Below are positions 39,355 through 49,288 of a DNA stretch of 64,000 bases, piece by piece. The stretch lies in contig NZ_AP022564.1 in NCBI RefSeq assembly GCF_010727125.1, positions 2,728,001 through 2,792,000 of the forward strand, given 5' to 3'. A program made the translations under genes and the position numbers. Position 1 is the stretch's first letter; each line of letters opens with the position of its first letter. The notes beneath the pieces are model-generated. The model ran no database searches, was not told the DNA's origin, and saw nothing but the letters and a program-made list of their open reading frames with translations. This stretch comes from Mycolicibacter terrae (lineage in GTDB: Bacteria; Actinomycetota; Actinomycetes; Mycobacteriales; Mycobacteriaceae).

Positions 39355-40401
39355 ATGAGCACCCCGCTGCGCGTCATCCAATGGACCACCGGCAACATCG
39401 GGCAGCGCTCGCTGCACGCCATCATCGGCCGTCCCGACATGGAGCTGGTCGGTGTCTACGCCCACGGGAAGAACAAGGTCGGGGTGGATGCCGCGGAGCT
39501 GGCCGGCTGGCCGGAACCGACCGGGATCACCGCCACCGATGACGTCGACGCCCTGATCGCGCTCAAGCCCGACGCCTGTTGCTACAACCCGCTGTGGCCC
39601 AGCATCGACGAGTTGGTCCGACTGCTGGAGGCCGGGATCAACGTGTGCTCCACGGCCGCCTGGATCACCGGCGGCAAGCAGACGCGTGAGGACCTCAAGC
39701 GCATCGACGACGCCTGCCGGGCCGGGAACTCGACGATGTTCGGCAGTGGCGCGCACCCCGGACTGACCAACATGATCGGCATGGTGCTCTCGGGGGCGTG
39801 CGAACGGGTCGACGAGATCCGGATCACCGAATCGGTGGACTGCTCGACGTATGAATCCGCGGACACCATGGCGGCGATGGGCTTCAGCCAGGACCCGGCC
39901 ACCCCCGGCCTGGCCGAGAGCGTCCGCCGGGAAAGTGAGGTGTTCGCCGAGTCCGCGGCCATGATGGCCGACGCGATCGGCGCGCAGCTGGACAGGATCA
40001 CCTTCGACGTGCAGTTCACCGCCGCGACCGGCGACAGCGACCTGGGCTTCATGCAGATCCCGGCCGGAACCGTGGGAAGCGTCTTCGGCTATCACCGCGG
40101 CTGGGTGGGGACGCGCAACGTGGTCAGCGTGGGATTCAACTGGATCATGGGCAGCCACGTCACCCCGCCCAAGCCGGTGGCGCACGGCCACGTGATCCAG
40201 GTGTTCGGGCTGCCGAACATGCGCACCGTCATCAACTGCCTGCCGCCCACGGACTGGAGCGAGCCGAACCTCAACGGCTTGGGTTCGATCTACACGGCCA
40301 TGCCGGTGACCAACGCGGTGCCCGCGGTGGTCGCGGCCGCGCCGGGCATCGTCACGCTGGCCGACCTGCCGCCGATCACCGGCCGCAGCGCCGCAAGCTG
40401 A
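39355..40401 (+). CDS. DapB-fold NAD(P)-dependent dehydrogenase
   Basis: The 348-residue protein has the N-terminal Rossmann motif [14 protein letters not shown] and the dihydrodipicolinate-reductase N-domain pattern ([23 protein letters not shown]). The C-domain contains [26 protein letters not shown], as in 2,4-diaminopentanoate dehydrogenase-like proteins. The substrate is unknown. It is divergent from eis (38 bases apart) and ends two bases before the repeat at 40403. Confidence 0.8.
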   Translation: MSTPLRVIQWTTGNIGQRSLHAIIGRPDMELVGVYAHGKNKVGVDAAELAGWPEPTGITATDDVDALIALKPDACCYNPLWPSIDELVRLLEAGINVCSTAAWITGGKQTREDLKRIDDACRAGNSTMFGSGAHPGLTNMIGMVLSGACERVDEIRITESVDCSTYESADTMAAMGFSQDPATPGLAESVRRESEVFAESAAMMADAIGAQLDRITFDVQFTAATGDSDLGFMQIPAGTVGSVFGYHRGWVGTRNVVSVGFNWIMGSHVTPPKPVAHGHVIQVFGLPNMRTVINCLPPTDWSEPNLNGLGSIYTAMPVTNAVPAVVAAAPGIVTLADLPPITGRSAAS

Positions 40402-40402
40402 G

Positions 40403-40481
40403 CCGCCGAATTACACCGGGCGGTTAGCGAGGCTCGACGCAGGAGAGCCGAAGCTGGACCGCCGAATTACACCGGGCGGTT
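40403..40481. repeat. Dispersed hairpin core with duplicated flanks (locus 2)
   Basis: The 32-base core at 40426-40457 differs from the second core of locus 1 at one base (C for G). It is flanked by two exact copies of a 23-base sequence (40403-40425 and 40459-40481) that includes the last codons and stop of the PepSY gene. The outer arms are GGCGGT...ACCGCC, which keep pairing although they differ from locus 1 (GCGGTT...AACCGC). It sits between convergent genes. Confidence 0.85.
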
Positions 40482-41054
40482 GGCGGTGATCGCCCCGGAC
40501 GCGGCGTCGATGGTGACGTCGTGTTCGACCAGTTCGGTGTCCCAGACATCGGCGTCCCACACCACGGTGCCGTTCATGTCGAGCAGGCTCAGCTCGGTGA
40601 TCGAGCCGTCGGGCACCGCGGTCAGCACCTTGCCCACCGCGGCACGGTAGTCCAGGTGGGCGCCGTCCACATTGGCGCGACGCTTGGCCTTGTCGGCGTC
40701 GCTGTCGTCGGTGACAGCCGGGCCGACCAGCACCGACACCCCGTCGGATCCGATCTTGAGTTGCCGTTCGGTGCCGTCCGGGGTGACCACCCGCGCCTTC
40801 CAGGTTCCGGCGTCGGTGCTTTGACTCTCGATGAAGATCAGCACGCTGGCGGGCACCTGCGAAACGGCGAGGGCACCCGCCCGCAGCAGGGTGTGTGGAT
40901 CCGGCGGCGCATCCGGACCCGACCAGGACGCCCCCGGCGTGGTCGACTCCCCCGATTTCGCGCCGGACCTGCCGTTGCCGCTGCAACTGGCCAGCGCCAG
41001 CGCTACCACGATGACCACTGCGCCGAATCGGACGCCATTCACCAGACCGTGCAT
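40467..41054 (-). CDS. PepSY-domain lipoprotein
   Basis: The protein is 195 residues from the ATG at 41054. Lipobox LALASC puts the lipidated Cys at residue 24, followed by a Ser/Gly linker. The C-terminal half (YRAAVGKVLTAVPDGSITELSLLDMNGTVVWDADVWD...GAITANRPV) reads as a PepSY-like module. The last five codons and stop lie inside the repeated 23-base flank. It is divergent from mmpS. Confidence 0.75.
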   Translation of the reverse strand: MHGLVNGVRFGAVVIVVALALASCSGNGRSGAKSGESTTPGASWSGPDAPPDPHTLLRAGALAVSQVPASVLIFIESQSTDAGTWKARVVTPDGTERQLKIGSDGVSVLVGPAVTDDSDADKAKRRANVDGAHLDYRAAVGKVLTAVPDGSITELSLLDMNGTVVWDADVWDTELVEHDVTIDAASGAITANRPV

Positions 41055-41162
41055 CAGCGGCCATGCTACTGAAAGGCCGGCGGCGGTGCCGACCGACCGG
41101 GCAGTTGGGAAATCGGTGCGCCCGGCGTGGGCACCCGGTGCGATCGTTAGCCAAGCGAAGGT

Positions 41163-41219
41163 TATGCTGCCCGAGGGCGAAATTCGCGGCGGCCTTCGAC
41201 GATTCCGGCGAGGCCGGAA
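41163..41219 (+). promoter_or_regulatory. Promoter and palindrome upstream of mmpS
   Basis: TATGCT (41163-41168) fits a -10 element. TTCCGGC-GAG-GCCGGAA (41203-41219) is a perfect 7-3-7 palindrome in the predicted leader, a candidate operator or leader hairpin. No IdeR box is convincing here. Confidence 0.4.
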
Positions 41220-41274
41220 CAAACTCTCCGCTGCCGGCGTTCGACCGCACTATGGACCAGCGGAAGGCGGTGAT

Positions 41275-41718
41275 ATGAAAAGGATCCCGATCGCCGCGTT
41301 AGTCAAGAGGCACTGGATTCCGCTGGTCTTCATCGTGGTCATCTTCATATCCGGTGTGATCGTCACCCGGCTGCACAAGGTGTTCGCCTCCGAGGACCTC
41401 AATCCGCACGCCGGCGCCGGTATCGAGATCGTGCAGTTCAACCCCAAATACGTCGCCTACGAGGCATTCGGCCCGCCGGGCACCCGCGCCGACATCAACT
41501 ACTGGGACGCCGAGGCCAACGTCCACCAAATCAACGACGTGCCGCTGCCGTGGTCCTACACCGTCGTCACCGTGCTTCCCGCTGTGCAGGCCAACATGAT
41601 CGTGCAGGGCAACACCGGTGAGATCGGCTGCCGGATCAAGATCGACGACCGGCTGCTCGATGAGCGACGCGCCTCGGGGCTGAACGCCCAGACCTTCTGC
41701 CTGGTGAAGTCCGGATGA
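41275..41718 (+). CDS. MmpS-family transport accessory protein
   Basis: The 147-residue protein has a basic N-terminus, a single membrane helix (IPLVFIVVIFISGVIVTRL) and a beta-rich outer domain containing VAYEAFGPPGTRADINYWD, the MmpS signature. It works with the MmpL encoded immediately downstream (ATGA overlap). MmpS4/MmpS5 relatives help to export siderophores and drugs, but the paralogue cannot be told from sequence reading. Confidence 0.9.
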   Translation: MKRIPIAALVKRHWIPLVFIVVIFISGVIVTRLHKVFASEDLNPHAGAGIEIVQFNPKYVAYEAFGPPGTRADINYWDAEANVHQINDVPLPWSYTVVTVLPAVQANMIVQGNTGEIGCRIKIDDRLLDERRASGLNAQTFCLVKSG

Positions 41719-44645
41719 TCAAACGTATCCGGGCGCAGCTCGACCAGCAGCAGGACCCGCACGTCAAACGGCCGTTCTTCGCCCATATGCTGCGCATTTT
41801 CGCGGTGCCGATCATCATCGCCTGGATCGTGCTCACCGTCCTGGTGAACGTCCTCGTGCCCCAGTTGGAAGTGATCTCCGAGGAGCATTCGGCCCCGCTG
41901 GCGCCGACGGACGCGCCGTCGATGATCGCCAGTCAGCTCGTCGGCGAGAATTTTCAGGAATACAAGTCCAACAGCACCGTGATGATGGTCGTGGTCGGCG
42001 AGGAGGAACTCGGCGAACCCGCCCACCACTACTACGACGAAATCGTCAAGAAGCTGGTCGCCGACAAGGACCACGTCGAGCATGCGCAGGACTTCTGGCG
42101 TGACCGCCTGACCGCGGCGGGCGTGCAGAGCTCAGACGCCAAAGCGGCCTACATCATGCTGAACCTGGTCGGCAATCAGGGCATGACCGAGGCCAACGAT
42201 TCGGTGGTCGCGGTCCGCAAGGCCATCGACGACACCCCAGCCCCGCCAGGAGTGCAGGCCTACGTCGCCGGCCCGGCAGCGCTGACCGCGGACCTGCGGG
42301 AGATCGGCGACGCCAGCCTGGTCAAGATCACCCTGTTCACCATCGCCGCCATCGCGATCATGCTGCTGATCGTCTTCCGGTCCATCTCAGCGATGCTGAC
42401 CCAGCTCTTCCTGACGTTGCTGGAACTGATCTGCGCCCGCGGTGTCGTGGCCTTCCTCGGGTTCAACAACGTGATGGGCCTGACGACGTTCGCGGTGAAC
42501 ATCATGGTGATGCTCGCGATCGCCGCCGGCACCGACTACGGCATCTTCCTGATCGGCCGTTATCGCGAGGCCCGGCTGGCCGGCGAGGAGCGGGTCGACG
42601 CCTACTACACCACCGTGCGCAGTGTCACCCCCGTCGTGTTGGGGTCCGGACTCACCATCGCCGGGGCATCGGCGGTGTTGTATTTCACCCGGCTGCCCTA
42701 CTTCCACACCATGGGCATCCCGGTCTCGGTGGGCATGATTGTCGTGGTCGCCGCCGCCCTCACCCTGGGACCGGCCATGCTGGTGGTGGTCACCAGCTTC
42801 GGGCTGCTCGACCCCAAAAAGACCAAGCGGGGCGGGTTCTGGCGCCGCGCCGGGGTGTCGGTAGTGCGCTGGCCGGGTCCGATCGCGGTGGCCAGCCTGG
42901 CGATCATCATGGTCGGGCTGGTCGCCCTGCCCGGGTTCAAACCCGGCTACGACGACCGCAAATACCTGCCGAAGGACACCCCGGTCAACGTCAGTTATGC
43001 CGCCGCCGAGAAACATTTTTCGGCCGCCCGGATGGCCCCGGACATCACCATGGTGACCTCGGATCACGACATGCGAAACCCGGCGGACATGCTGGTGCTG
43101 GATCGGGTCGCCAAGAACATCATGCGGGTGCACGGTATCGCCATGATCCAGGACATCACCCGGCCGTTGGGGATTCCGTTGCAGCACAGCTCTATTCCAT
43201 TCCAGCTCAGTGCGTCCAACCAGCTGATGATCCAAAACATGAAGACGCTCAAGGACCGGATCAAGGACATCGACACGATCTCCCAGCAGCTCGACAAGGA
43301 CATCGAGTTGCTGATCCAGATGTACGGCTACCTGCAGGAGGTCGACCGGACCTTCGACGACACCGCCGAGGTCACCGAGCGCACCGTGGAGGTCTCCGAC
43401 CAGATCCGCGACCACCTCGCCGACTTCGACGACCAGTTCCGGCCGCTGCGCAGTTACTTCTACTGGGAGCCGCACTGCTTCGACATCCCGATGTGCTGGG
43501 CGCTGCGGAGCACCTTCGACACCACCGACGGCGTCGACCAGCTCACCGAGCACCTGCACCAACTGTCCGCCGACATCGCCAAGACGGCACGCCTGCTGCC
43601 GCAGGCGGTCGAGTTGCTCCCGGCCGTGGTCGACACCATGAAGATCATGCGCGGGCTGGTTCTGACCGTGCATTCCACGTTCTCGGCGTTCGTCAACCAG
43701 ATGGAGGATCTGAGTAACACCCAGATCATGATGGGCCAGAGTTTCGACGACTCGAAGAACGACGACTTCTTCTACCTGCCCGCGGAAGCATTCGACAACA
43801 AGGACTTCCAGACCGGCCTGCGGCTGTTCATGTCACCGGATGGCAAGTCGGCGCGCTTCTTCGTCACCCACCAGACCTACCCGGCCACCGAAGAGGGCAT
43901 CGCCCGCGTCGAGCCGGAGCGCACAGCCGCGCAGGAGGCCCTCAAGCAGTCCTCGCTGTCGGACGCCAAGGTGTATGTCGGCGGGATGGCCGCCCTCTAC
44001 AAAGACATGCACGACGGCGCCGAATTCGACCTGATGATCGCGGTGGTGGCGTCGCTGACCCTGATCTTCTTGATCATGATGATCATCACCCGAAGCCTGG
44101 TGGCCGCGGTGGTGATCCTGAGCACCGCATCCAGTTCGATCGCCGCGTCCTTCGGCATCTCGGTGCTGATCTGGCAACACATCTTCGGCCAGCACATCTA
44201 CTGGGTGACCCTGGTGTTGGCGGTGATCGTGCTGCTGGCGGTCGGCTCGGACTACAACCTGCTGCTGGTCTCTCGCTTCGAGGAGGAGATCCACGCCGGG
44301 CTGAAGACCGGCTATATCCGGGCGATGGCCGGTAGCGGCGGCGTGGTGACCTCGGCCGGTATGGTCTTCGCCGCGACCATGGGCATCATGTTCTTCAGCG
44401 ATCTCAAGGCGATCGGCATGTACGGCACGACCGTGGCGATCGGATTGCTGCTGGACACCTTCGTGGTCCGCGCATTTTTCATGCCGTCGATCGCCACGCT
44501 GTTGGGCAAGTGGTTCTGGTGGCCTCAGGTGGTCCGGCCGTGGGGGCCCAACAAGAACATCCGCGGGATCGCGGCACACACACCGCACGACGGGCCGTCC
44601 GTCACCAACGCCGACACCGACAGATTCGCAGCGCCGACGCAGTAA
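41715..44645 (+). CDS. MmpL-family RND transporter
   Basis: The 976-residue inner-membrane transporter has two halves, each with a large outer loop and a helix bundle. The proton-relay Asp-Tyr pairs are present in both halves (GTDYGIFLIGRYREAR and GSDYNLLLVSRFEEE). A coiled-coil-like segment (LKDRIKDIDTISQQLDKDIELL) in the second outer loop is typical of the MmpL4/MmpL5 group. It exports lipids or siderophores. The nearby mycobactin genes make siderophore export tempting, but no iron box was found. Confidence 0.9.
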   Translation: MIKRIRAQLDQQQDPHVKRPFFAHMLRIFAVPIIIAWIVLTVLVNVLVPQLEVISEEHSAPLAPTDAPSMIASQLVGENFQEYKSNSTVMMVVVGEEELGEPAHHYYDEIVKKLVADKDHVEHAQDFWRDRLTAAGVQSSDAKAAYIMLNLVGNQGMTEANDSVVAVRKAIDDTPAPPGVQAYVAGPAALTADLREIGDASLVKITLFTIAAIAIMLLIVFRSISAMLTQLFLTLLELICARGVVAFLGFNNVMGLTTFAVNIMVMLAIAAGTDYGIFLIGRYREARLAGEERVDAYYTTVRSVTPVVLGSGLTIAGASAVLYFTRLPYFHTMGIPVSVGMIVVVAAALTLGPAMLVVVTSFGLLDPKKTKRGGFWRRAGVSVVRWPGPIAVASLAIIMVGLVALPGFKPGYDDRKYLPKDTPVNVSYAAAEKHFSAARMAPDITMVTSDHDMRNPADMLVLDRVAKNIMRVHGIAMIQDITRPLGIPLQHSSIPFQLSASNQLMIQNMKTLKDRIKDIDTISQQLDKDIELLIQMYGYLQEVDRTFDDTAEVTERTVEVSDQIRDHLADFDDQFRPLRSYFYWEPHCFDIPMCWALRSTFDTTDGVDQLTEHLHQLSADIAKTARLLPQAVELLPAVVDTMKIMRGLVLTVHSTFSAFVNQMEDLSNTQIMMGQSFDDSKNDDFFYLPAEAFDNKDFQTGLRLFMSPDGKSARFFVTHQTYPATEEGIARVEPERTAAQEALKQSSLSDAKVYVGGMAALYKDMHDGAEFDLMIAVVASLTLIFLIMMIITRSLVAAVVILSTASSSIAASFGISVLIWQHIFGQHIYWVTLVLAVIVLLAVGSDYNLLLVSRFEEEIHAGLKTGYIRAMAGSGGVVTSAGMVFAATMGIMFFSDLKAIGMYGTTVAIGLLLDTFVVRAFFMPSIATLLGKWFWWPQVVRPWGPNKNIRGIAAHTPHDGPSVTNADTDRFAAPTQ

Positions 44646-44649
44646 CGGT

Positions 44650-45510
44650 TCAGTTGCGCTGGACCACTCCGGTATCGACGTCCACGCACACCGCGACCGC
44701 GCCCGCCCCGACATGAAGCGCCAAAGTCGGTCCCAGGCCCGTGATGACGGCCGGCTCGCAGGCCGGCAACCGCTCGGCCAGCACGCCGGCCACGTCCTGC
44801 GCCCCCTGCGGATTGGCGACGTGATGTACGGCCAGCGCGGCCCGGCGATCACCCACCACGTCGCAGACCCGGTCGATCATCGACGTCACGGCCTTACTGA
44901 CGGTGCGGATACGCTGTGCCAGTACGAGTTTCCCGTCGTCTACGGCCAACAGCGGCTTGAGGGACAGCGCGGTGCCCAGCCAGGCGGCCGCACTGCCGAT
45001 TCGGCCGCTGCGCCGCAGGTTGTCCAGTCGGTGCACGACCAGGTAGGCGTGTCCGCGCTGCACGGCCGCCTCCGCAGCGGCCGCCACACCGTCCAGATCG
45101 GCACCGCCGGCGGCAGCGCGGGCGGCGGCCAGCGCCACGAATCCGGTGCCCATCGCCGCAGACTTCGAGTCGATGACCCGCACCCCTGCGCCGATCTGGG
45201 TCGCGACGTGCTCGGCGGTGCCGAACGTGCCGGACAACGCCGAGGAGATGTGGATCGCCACCACGCCGGCACCGCCGCTGTCCGCCAACCCTTTCCGATA
45301 GGCGCCGGTCAGTTCCTCCGGGTTGGTGCCGGCGGTGCTGGCGCCCTCACGGGCGTAGATATCCTCGGGCACGTCATCGATGCCGTCGCGCAGGTCGGCG
45401 CCGTCGAGCAGAATGTGCAACGGCACCACCCGGATACCCCACCGCTGGAGCATCTCGGCGGGCAGGCACGCCGAGGAGTCGGTGACCACGGCAACGGCCG
45501 GGCCGGTCAT
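44650..45510 (-). CDS. degV: DegV-family fatty-acid-binding protein
   Basis: The protein is 286 residues from the ATG at 45510. The DegV motifs VVTDSSACLP, TAGTNPEEL and VHRLDNLRRSGRIGSAAAWLG are clear. Relatives bind a fatty acid and present it to a kinase in phospholipid synthesis. It corresponds to Rv2417c. The octT stop and this ATG share one base (TAATG), so it closes the nadD-rsfS-gpgP-octT-degV operon. Confidence 0.9.
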   Translation of the reverse strand: MTGPAVAVVTDSSACLPAEMLQRWGIRVVPLHILLDGADLRDGIDDVPEDIYAREGASTAGTNPEELTGAYRKGLADSGGAGVVAIHISSALSGTFGTAEHVATQIGAGVRVIDSKSAAMGTGFVALAAARAAAGGADLDGVAAAAEAAVQRGHAYLVVHRLDNLRRSGRIGSAAAWLGTALSLKPLLAVDDGKLVLAQRIRTVSKAVTSMIDRVCDVVGDRRAALAVHHVANPQGAQDVAGVLAERLPACEPAVITGLGPTLALHVGAGAVAVCVDVDTGVVQRN

Positions 45511-46256
45511 TACGCCTGCCCGGGCACGCCGGCCTCGGCCAGCGCCTTGAGCATCAGTTCGGCGACGGCCCGGTGCGCTTCGAAGTTCCAATGGATGCCA
45601 TCGGGGTTCGCCCGCCCGCTCATGACCTCTTCGGCCACCGCCAATTTCAGATCGACCAGCGCAACGTCGTTCCGCTGCGCCCATTGCGTGATCGCCCGCA
45701 CCGTCGGCTCGCGCCCCTGGTGGGCGCGACCATAGGTGTCGGCGATGTGGACCGAGGGCAGGCAGGCCACAATAGGGATCCCTGGCCTGTTGAAATCGAT
45801 TGCTCCCCTGGTCATTTCGAGATAGTCGGCGGACAAGTTCGGTGGCAGTGCCGCTCGGGCCAGCGGTGAAAGCCGGGGCTGCAGCCAGCCATAACCGTCG
45901 CGGACCCAACGTCGCAGCCGGGGCGGCCGCACATACCGGATCAGCTCGCGCAGTGCGGTCGGCCACACCGAGGGCAGCGAATCCATCCCGCCAGTGGCGA
46001 TGACGACGGCCCCGGCCCGGGGCAGAGCGGCCCAGGCACGCGGATCCTGAGTGGCCGCCCACCACACGTCCCGGCTGGTCCAGCCGATCCGTCCGATCAA
46101 CTCGACTTCCCAACCCAGCTGAGCCCCAACGATGTTCGGCCATATCCGCGGGTCGTCGGCCGGCAACCCGCCGGTGGGCCCGTAGTACGACAGTGAATCG
46201 GCGAAGATCAGCAGCGTCGGGCGGGTTGCAGAGGAGAACGCCGGTTCAGAGGACAT
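45510..46256 (-). CDS. octT: OctT, octanoyltransferase of methylglucose lipopolysaccharide synthesis
   Basis: The 248-residue SGNH-hydrolase-like protein has the first block [11 protein letters not shown] with the nucleophile Ser and a late D-x-x-H (NPDGIHWNF). It transfers octanoate to diglucosylglycerate, an early step of MGLP synthesis, and corresponds to Rv2418c. It overlaps gpgP by 11 bases, matching their consecutive roles. Confidence 0.85.
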   Translation of the reverse strand: MSSEPAFSSATRPTLLIFADSLSYYGPTGGLPADDPRIWPNIVGAQLGWEVELIGRIGWTSRDVWWAATQDPRAWAALPRAGAVVIATGGMDSLPSVWPTALRELIRYVRPPRLRRWVRDGYGWLQPRLSPLARAALPPNLSADYLEMTRGAIDFNRPGIPIVACLPSVHIADTYGRAHQGREPTVRAITQWAQRNDVALVDLKLAVAEEVMSGRANPDGIHWNFEAHRAVAELMLKALAEAGVPGQA

Positions 46257-46923
46257 CGCTGGCCACCTGCGCTGAAGCGTTCCAGACGTCCAGACGCCAT
46301 CGCACATCGGCGAAGCCGCCACCATCGGAGTCATCGGAGTACCCGCTGAGCTGGGTCCAGCTGGCGTTGGCCATCCCGCCCAGCACCGGCCAGTTCTCGA
46401 CCGGAAGGCGCAGCAACGCAGCGGTCAGGGCGGCGATCAGGCCGCCGTGGGCGACCAGCACCACCGGCCGGTCGGCATCCGCGGCGCTCCCCCAGACCGG
46501 CTCGCCGGCTATCAACTCGGCGACCAGCGGTTCGCTGCGTGCGGCCACATCCACTCTGCTCTCCCCACCGTGCGGAGCCCATCGCGCGTCGTCACGCCAG
46601 GCCAGCCGGGCGCCCGGGGCCACCGCGTCGACCTCCTCGTGGGTCAGGCCCTGCCAGTCCCCCAGGTGCGTTTCGCGCAGTCGGGTGTCCACCCGGACCT
46701 GCAGGCCGTTGTGCTCGGCCAGGACCGTCGCGGTGTCGTAGGCGCGCCACAGATCCGACGACACGATCAACAGCGGATGGCGCTTGCGCAGTACCTCGGC
46801 CGCCGCCTCCGCCTGCGCGCGGCCCAGATCGCTCAGAACGGTGTCCAATTGACCTTGCATCCTGCTGCCGGCATTGAACTCGGTCTGGCCATGGCGCAAC
46901 AGAATCAGCCGGCGGACCCTCAC
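46246..46923 (-). CDS. gpgP: GpgP, glucosyl-3-phosphoglycerate phosphatase
   Basis: The 225-residue histidine phosphatase has the catalytic motif [10 protein letters not shown] near residue 9, the acid residue region [16 protein letters not shown] and the second His in [12 protein letters not shown]. It removes phosphate from glucosyl-3-phosphoglycerate in the MGLP pathway and corresponds to Rv2419c. Its start overlaps the rsfS stop by 4 bases. Confidence 0.9.
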   Translation of the reverse strand: MRVRRLILLRHGQTEFNAGSRMQGQLDTVLSDLGRAQAEAAAEVLRKRHPLLIVSSDLWRAYDTATVLAEHNGLQVRVDTRLRETHLGDWQGLTHEEVDAVAPGARLAWRDDARWAPHGGESRVDVAARSEPLVAELIAGEPVWGSAADADRPVVLVAHGGLIAALTAALLRLPVENWPVLGGMANASWTQLSGYSDDSDGGGFADVRWRLDVWNASAQVASDVL

Positions 46924-47315
46924 GACGCATCCTCCGGCGCCGGTTCAGCGGCTGCGTCCTCGAAGTCCACCGGTACCAGGGGGCAGTCCTTCCACAGCCG
47001 GTCCAGCGCATAGAAGTCCCGCTCGTCCTGGTGCTGAATGTGCACGACGATGTCGACGTAGTCCAGCAGCGTCCAGCGCCCCTCCCGGGTGCCCTCGCGG
47101 CGCGCCGGTTTGTACCCGGCCAGCCGCATCTTCTCCTCCACCTCGTCAACGATGGCGTTGACCTGGCGTTCGTTGGACGCCGAGGCGATGACGAAGCAGT
47201 CGGTGATGACCAGCTGGGCCGACACGTCGATCACGACGACATCGGTGCCGAGTTTCGAGGCGGCGGCCACCGCGGCCACCGTCGCCATGTCGATCGCTTC
47301 GGGGGTGGCTGTCAT
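46920..47315 (-). CDS. rsfS: RsfS, ribosome silencing factor
   Basis: The protein is 131 residues from the ATG at 47315. The core [29 protein letters not shown] and the [23 protein letters not shown] block define the RsfS family. It binds ribosomal protein L14 and blocks subunit joining in starvation. The ATG overlaps the nadD stop by 4 bases. Confidence 0.94.
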   Translation of the reverse strand: MTATPEAIDMATVAAVAAASKLGTDVVVIDVSAQLVITDCFVIASASNERQVNAIVDEVEEKMRLAGYKPARREGTREGRWTLLDYVDIVVHIQHQDERDFYALDRLWKDCPLVPVDFEDAAAEPAPEDAS

Positions 47316-47989
47316 GAGTTGTTCCCGGCGGCCAGGCCGGTGGATTGGCCGACGGCCTTCTTCGCGCCCGGACCATCGCTGGCGCGGTAGAGCCGGCGCT
47401 TGGACACGTACTGCACGACACCGTCGGGCATCAGGTACCACAGCGGTCGACGCTGCTCGGCACGTCGGCGGCAGTCCGTCGACGAGATTGCCAATGCCGG
47501 GATCTCCACCAAGGTCAACGCGTTCTCCTCCAGTTTGCCGAGCACGCTGGTGATGTGGTCGTGCCGCAGCTCGAATCCGGGCCGGCTGACTCCGACGAAA
47601 CGCGCCAAGTCGAACAGCTCCTCCCAGCCCTGCCAGGACAATATGGATGCCAACGCGTCGGCACCGGTGATGAAATACAGCTCGGAGTCGGGGTTCAGCG
47701 CGTGCAGGTCCCGCAAGGTGTCGCGGGTGTAGGTGGGGCCGGCACGGTCGATGTCCACCCGGCTCACCGAAAAGCGTGGATTGGACGCGGTGGCGATCAC
47801 CGTCATCAGGTAGCGGTCCTCGGCCGCGGAGACATGCCGATCCTTCTGCCAGGGCTGACCGCTGGGCACGAACACGACCTCGTCCAACGCGAACTTGTGG
47901 GCTACCTCGCTGGCCGCAACCAGGTGGCCGTAGTGGATGGGATCAAACGTCCCGCCCATCACCCCCAGCCGGCGTAGCCCCTCATGCAT
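47312..47989 (-). CDS. nadD: NadD, nicotinate-nucleotide adenylyltransferase
   Basis: The protein is 225 residues from the ATG at 47989; the open frame upstream to 48130 is not part of the family. The nucleotidyltransferase motif [12 protein letters not shown] and the late ISSTDCRRR are intact. It makes deamido-NAD and corresponds to Rv2421c. It heads the operon down to degV and is divergent from the methyltransferase gene. Confidence 0.94.
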   Translation of the reverse strand: MHEGLRRLGVMGGTFDPIHYGHLVAASEVAHKFALDEVVFVPSGQPWQKDRHVSAAEDRYLMTVIATASNPRFSVSRVDIDRAGPTYTRDTLRDLHALNPDSELYFITGADALASILSWQGWEELFDLARFVGVSRPGFELRHDHITSVLGKLEENALTLVEIPALAISSTDCRRRAEQRRPLWYLMPDGVVQYVSKRRLYRASDGPGAKKAVGQSTGLAAGNNS

Positions 47990-48095
47990 GGTTCGCCAGC
48001 TTACTGGACCAGCGGAAACGGCTCTCGCCAGACGGTCGCCACAGGTCGGCGCGATTGCTGAGGCGAAGCAGCACGCGATCGTGTAGAAGAGGGCT

Positions 48096-49142
48096 GTGGA
48101 GAATTTTCCGCCGCCATCGGGCGATGTCACGCAGTCGGCCAGGGACGCCCTGCTGCGGCGTTTCTATACCCGGGCGCGGATCGGTGGCCAGATAGTGCTG
48201 CCGGCCGTTCCGAGCATGCTGGACGAATACGTGTCGATGTGCGACCGGGTGTTCGCCGGCCTGGGCAAGCGCTTCAACGACGCCGAGCTCGCCCATCTCA
48301 GAGGAGTGCTGGAGGGCCAACTGACCGCCGCTTACACGGCATCGCCGCGCTCGAACATCGTCATCTCCTATGACGCCCCGATCGGCCTCACCCTCAACTA
48401 CACGGTCCGCGCCGAATGGGCCTCGATCTCCGAGGCCTACGAGCGCTGGCTGGCAACGCGGGAGCCACCGCTGTTCGGCACCGAGCCCGATGCCCGGGTC
48501 TGGCAGCTGGCTTCCGAAGCCGACGATCCAACCGCTGTCCGCGTGCTCGAAATCGGCGCCGGCACCGGGCGTAACGCCCTGGCGCTGGCACGTCGCGGGC
48601 ACCCGGTCGACGTCGTGGAGATGACCCCGAAGTTCGCCGAGATCCTTACCGGTGAGGCGGTCCGGGACTCGTTGGACGTGCGCGTCATCGTGCGGGACGT
48701 ATTCGTCGATGCCGACGACCTGCGCGACGACTACCAGCTGATCGTGCTCTCAGAGGTGGTGACCGATTTTCGGTCGACGCAGCAGGTGCGCAGCATGTTC
48801 GAGCTCGCCGCCTACCGTCTGAGCCCCGGCGGGCGGCTGGTGTTCAACGTGTTCCTGGCGCGTGAGGGCTACCACCCCGACGATGCCGCGCGCGAGTTGT
48901 GCCAGCAGGTGTACTCGAGCTTGTTCACCCGTGACGAAATATCCGCCGCGGCAGCGGGCTTACCGCTTGCGCTCCTTGCCGACGAGTCCGTGTACGAGTA
49001 CGAGCAGGCGCACCTGCCCGCCGGCGCCTGGCCGCCCACCAGCTGGTACACCGACTGGGTCAGCGGGCTCGACGCGTTCCGGACCTCACGCGAGGAGAGC
49101 CCGATCGAATTGCGCTGGTTGGTGTTCGAGCGGACGCGCTGA
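48096..49142 (+). CDS. SAM-dependent methyltransferase, substrate unknown
   Basis: The protein is 348 residues from a GTG start. After a ~145-residue helical N-terminal domain comes the class I SAM motif [19 protein letters not shown] (near residue 150), then LSEVVTDF and the [12 protein letters not shown] strand. The protein resembles NodS/methylase-12 type enzymes, but the N-terminal part gives no clue to the substrate. It is not at this place in M. tuberculosis, so it is part of the accessory block up to 57.7 kb. Confidence 0.8.
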   Translation: MENFPPPSGDVTQSARDALLRRFYTRARIGGQIVLPAVPSMLDEYVSMCDRVFAGLGKRFNDAELAHLRGVLEGQLTAAYTASPRSNIVISYDAPIGLTLNYTVRAEWASISEAYERWLATREPPLFGTEPDARVWQLASEADDPTAVRVLEIGAGTGRNALALARRGHPVDVVEMTPKFAEILTGEAVRDSLDVRVIVRDVFVDADDLRDDYQLIVLSEVVTDFRSTQQVRSMFELAAYRLSPGGRLVFNVFLAREGYHPDDAARELCQQVYSSLFTRDEISAAAAGLPLALLADESVYEYEQAHLPAGAWPPTSWYTDWVSGLDAFRTSREESPIELRWLVFERTR

Positions 49143-49182
49143 CCCGCCGGCGAGTAGCCGCTTCAAAGCCTGGCGCGCACCG

Positions 49183-49215
49183 TATTTGACGCTGCCGTAA
49201 CGATTTATTTGACGC
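49183..49215 (+). repeat. Direct repeat upstream of the LuxR-type regulator
   Basis: TATTTGACGC occurs at 49183-49192 and again at 49206-49215, 23 bases apart (about two helical turns) and 74 bases before the regulator start. This is a candidate binding site, possibly for autoregulation. Confidence 0.4.
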
Positions 49216-49288
49216 CGGAAAGATCCTCGCCCCGAGGGAACCGCGAGTAACTTAGTTCGCACGCAGTTGTCCGGGGAGGTCGAAGCTT

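Noticed and set aside
41140..41165. Possible IdeR box upstream of mmpS (TTAGCCAAGCGAAGGTTAT)
   Set aside because: It matches only about 9 of 19 consensus positions, no better than chance in such sequence.
40411..41250. A 279-residue minus-strand frame overlapping the PepSY lipoprotein gene, ending in the same last residues
   Set aside because: It is another reading frame. It ends in a similar peptide only because the 23-base flank is duplicated in the repeat. The lipoprotein frame has a lipobox and a domain pattern.
47990..48130. N-terminal extension of NadD
   Set aside because: The GGTFDPIH motif is at residue 12 from the ATG at 47989, as in other NadD proteins. The extension overlaps the divergent methyltransferase gene.
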